Assembly (NCBI GenBank): GCA_905203795.1 | Contig: CAJKXG010000079.1 | Location: 1 to 6,255 of the forward strand | Length of the DNA: 6,255 nt | Reading direction: 5' to 3' | Origin: an uncultured Oscillospiraceae bacterium | GTDB taxonomy: Bacteria; Bacillota; Clostridia; Oscillospirales; Acutalibacteraceae | In this document: positions 5,115 through 6,255 of the stretch, in pieces | Numbering within the stretch: the stretch's first letter is position 1 | How the letters are laid out: each line of letters opens with the position of its first letter | Translations under genes and position numbers: made by a program | The notes under the pieces: model-generated | Told to the model about the DNA's origin: nothing | Database searches by the model: none | The model's input: only the letters and a program-made list of their open reading frames with translations

Positions 5115-5330
5115 ATGGCTATCAAATACTATAAACTCTTCGATATAATGCAACGAAGAGACCTGTCTAAAACGCAAATATCTGAATCTGTGGGAATTTC
5201 ATCAGCAACGATGGCGAAACTCTCAGCCCACAAACCTGTTAATATGGAAATAATCAACCGCCTTTGTGAATACTTAGAGGTTCAGCCGGGCGAGATACTC
5301 GAATTTGTTTCGGATGAGGAGGGAGCATAA
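5115..5330 (+). CDS. XRE/Cro-type helix-turn-helix repressor (YozG-like)
   Basis: A 71-residue protein that is essentially one Cro/C1-type DNA-binding domain (about residues 7-65). The segment LSKTQISESVGISSATMAKL carries the helix-turn-helix, followed by the INRLCEYLEVQPGEILEF helix pair typical of the compact YozG-like group. There is no separate sensor domain. The ATG follows AAGGAGGG (5101-5108) with a 6-nt spacer. Its TAA stop is directly followed by the ATG of the Fic gene, so the two are translated together. It probably binds the inverted repeats over its own promoter (5056-5079, 5089-5101) and thereby controls Fic dose. Whether it also acts as an antitoxin by contacting Fic cannot be told. 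Codon use (ATA, AGA, TTA) is AT-richer than in the ribosomal genes upstream, consistent with acquired DNA. Confidence 0.88.
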   Translation: MAIKYYKLFDIMQRRDLSKTQISESVGISSATMAKLSAHKPVNMEIINRLCEYLEVQPGEILEFVSDEEGA

Positions 5331-6074
5331 ATGAGCATATATCAAAAGATAGACCTCAATAAATTGGCAATAGACCGATACAGACCCTTTGAGGGTGAAA
5401 TGTTAAAACAAACCCGTGATTATTACAGAGTTGGTACTACTTGGACTTCAAACGCTATTGAGGGCAACACCCTCACAGAGAGCGAAACAAAGATACTTCT
5501 TGAAGATGGGTTAACCGTAGGCGGTAAACCTCTCAAATATACCTATGAAGCAATCGGACACGGCAAGGCGTATGATTATATGTTCACGCTTATTAAGAGC
5601 AATACAATCACGACCGAAAATATCTTAATGCTTCACAAACTCTTTTATCAAAGCATAGATGAAGAGAACGCCGGAGCGTGGAGAAGGCAGCCGATTTTTG
5701 TTTCGGGTTCGGATTATGTTTTTCCTCTGCCCGAAGAATTACAGGCGAAGATGGCTGAGCTTGAAAAGTGGATTAAGACCGAGCGAGACAATTATCACCC
5801 TGTCGAGTTTGCCGCTCTCCTGCATTTGAAGTTCGTAACAATACACCCCTTCATTGATGGAAACGGCAGAACTGCAAGATTGCTCACAAACCTTGCTCTT
5901 ATTCAAAAGGGTTATTTACCTGTTATCGTGCCGCCGATTTATAAACTCGATTATAACGGATATATTCGCTTGTATCAGAACAAGGGCGATGCTTCAAAAT
6001 TCGTGGAGTTTATTGCAGAGCAGGAAGTCGAGACCCAAAAAGAAATGATGAGATTGCTCCAAATCAAAGTATAA
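5331..6074 (+). CDS. Fic-domain protein, probable AMP-transferase with N-terminal autoinhibitory motif
   Basis: Fic proteins transfer AMP or another nucleotide-derived group from a cofactor to a target hydroxyl side chain. The complete active-site motif HPFIDGNGRTAR is at residues 172-183 (His172 catalytic base, Asp176 for the metal, Arg180 and Arg183 for phosphates). The inhibitory motif S..xE(G/N) is present as SNAIEG, with Glu44 in the N-terminal part, which marks a class II Fic that restrains its own ATP binding. A flap region, about 121-136 (IFVSGSDYVFPLPEEL), precedes the core. At 247 residues it is shorter than many class II Fic proteins because it lacks the usual C-terminal winged-helix domain; a DNA-binding protein is instead encoded separately just upstream. 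Start: ATG abutting the XRE stop, with AGGAGGG (5317-5323) 7 nt before it. The target protein is unknown. Toxin-like or defence-like roles are plausible from the family and the cassette layout but not shown. Confidence 0.93.
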   Translation: MSIYQKIDLNKLAIDRYRPFEGEMLKQTRDYYRVGTTWTSNAIEGNTLTESETKILLEDGLTVGGKPLKYTYEAIGHGKAYDYMFTLIKSNTITTENILMLHKLFYQSIDEENAGAWRRQPIFVSGSDYVFPLPEELQAKMAELEKWIKTERDNYHPVEFAALLHLKFVTIHPFIDGNGRTARLLTNLALIQKGYLPVIVPPIYKLDYNGYIRLYQNKGDASKFVEFIAEQEVETQKEMMRLLQIKV

Positions 6075-6096
6075 TCCGAACAGAGAGGGAAACGAA

Positions 6097-6204
6097 ATGA
6101 AAGTATTAAAGGTTTTATTTTGGGTGTTTCTTTTCCCGTTTATGTTGTTTATAACATTGCTCAACGGCTTATATAAGTTAAGCACCGGGAAGAAATATTT
6201 TTAA
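6097..6204 (+). CDS. 35-residue hydrophobic membrane peptide downstream of Fic
   Basis: A short reading frame, ATG to TAA, encoding a peptide with a basic N-terminus (MKVLKV), a single hydrophobic segment of about 20 residues (7-26, rich in Phe, Leu and Val with one Pro) and a basic tail (KLSTGKKYF). It begins 22 nt after the Fic stop with a good purine-rich ribosome binding site (AGAGAGGGA, 6082-6090) 6 nt upstream. The spacing and site argue it is translated from the same mRNA. The topology (short, one helix, positive ends) resembles small membrane proteins and also type I toxin-like peptides, but I recognise no family. It is easily missed by gene callers because of its size. Confidence 0.6.
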   Translation: MKVLKVLFWVFLFPFMLFITLLNGLYKLSTGKKYF

Positions 6205-6255
6205 CGAAAAGAGAGGTTGCAACCCTTGTGGACTGGAGCCTGTGAAAAAAAGTCT

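Noticed and set aside
6205..6255. Start of a further gene at the right edge (GTG 6242, or TTG at 6217 or 6226)
   Set aside because: Two forward frames are open to the edge and several starts are possible; GGAG is only 3 nt from the GTG at 6242. Too little sequence is present to choose a frame or name a product.

Overview
The window looks like a chromosomal segment of a fairly GC-rich Gram-positive anaerobe, most likely class Clostridia (Oscillospiraceae/Ruminococcaceae-like). This placement is inferred from an HtrA with one PDZ domain, an LCP-family envelope protein, a lipobox lipoprotein, strong AGGAGG-type ribosome binding sites, vegetative -35/-10 promoters with 17-bp spacers, and the rplM-rpsI pair. 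No species can be named from the sequence alone.

Positions 1-3489 hold envelope and protein-quality genes. A membrane-anchored HtrA-type serine protease (+, 5' end cut by the window edge) converges on a transglutaminase-fold lipoprotein (-), with a bidirectional hairpin terminator between them. Upstream of the lipoprotein on the same strand is an LCP-like protein with a degenerate active site. The lipoprotein has its own near-consensus promoter, so the two minus-strand genes are at least partly independent.

Positions 3490-3831 are a divergent intergenic region. It holds the LCP promoter, an elaborate nest of direct and inverted repeats (3583-3638), a leftward-facing terminator-like hairpin (3720-3750) and the rplM promoter. 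Positions 3832-4683 are the ribosomal protein operon rplM-rpsI (L13 and S9), closed by a strong Rho-independent terminator at 4702-4746.

Immediately after that terminator the DNA changes character: it becomes AT-richer, with ATA, AGA and TTA codons common. It starts with about 370 bp of repeat-rich noncoding DNA: two tandem 11-bp repeats, six same-orientation GTTAC motifs at near-helical spacing, and palindromes. A tight three-gene cassette follows: an XRE-type repressor, a Fic-domain AMP-transferase with an N-terminal autoinhibitory motif, and a 35-residue membrane peptide. A promoter with an overlapping perfect inverted repeat drives the cassette and suggests autoregulation. I read this part as an accessory island, possibly the end of an integrative element inserted behind rpsI. 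No integrase, and no second copy of an attachment core, lies in the window, so that reading is inference.
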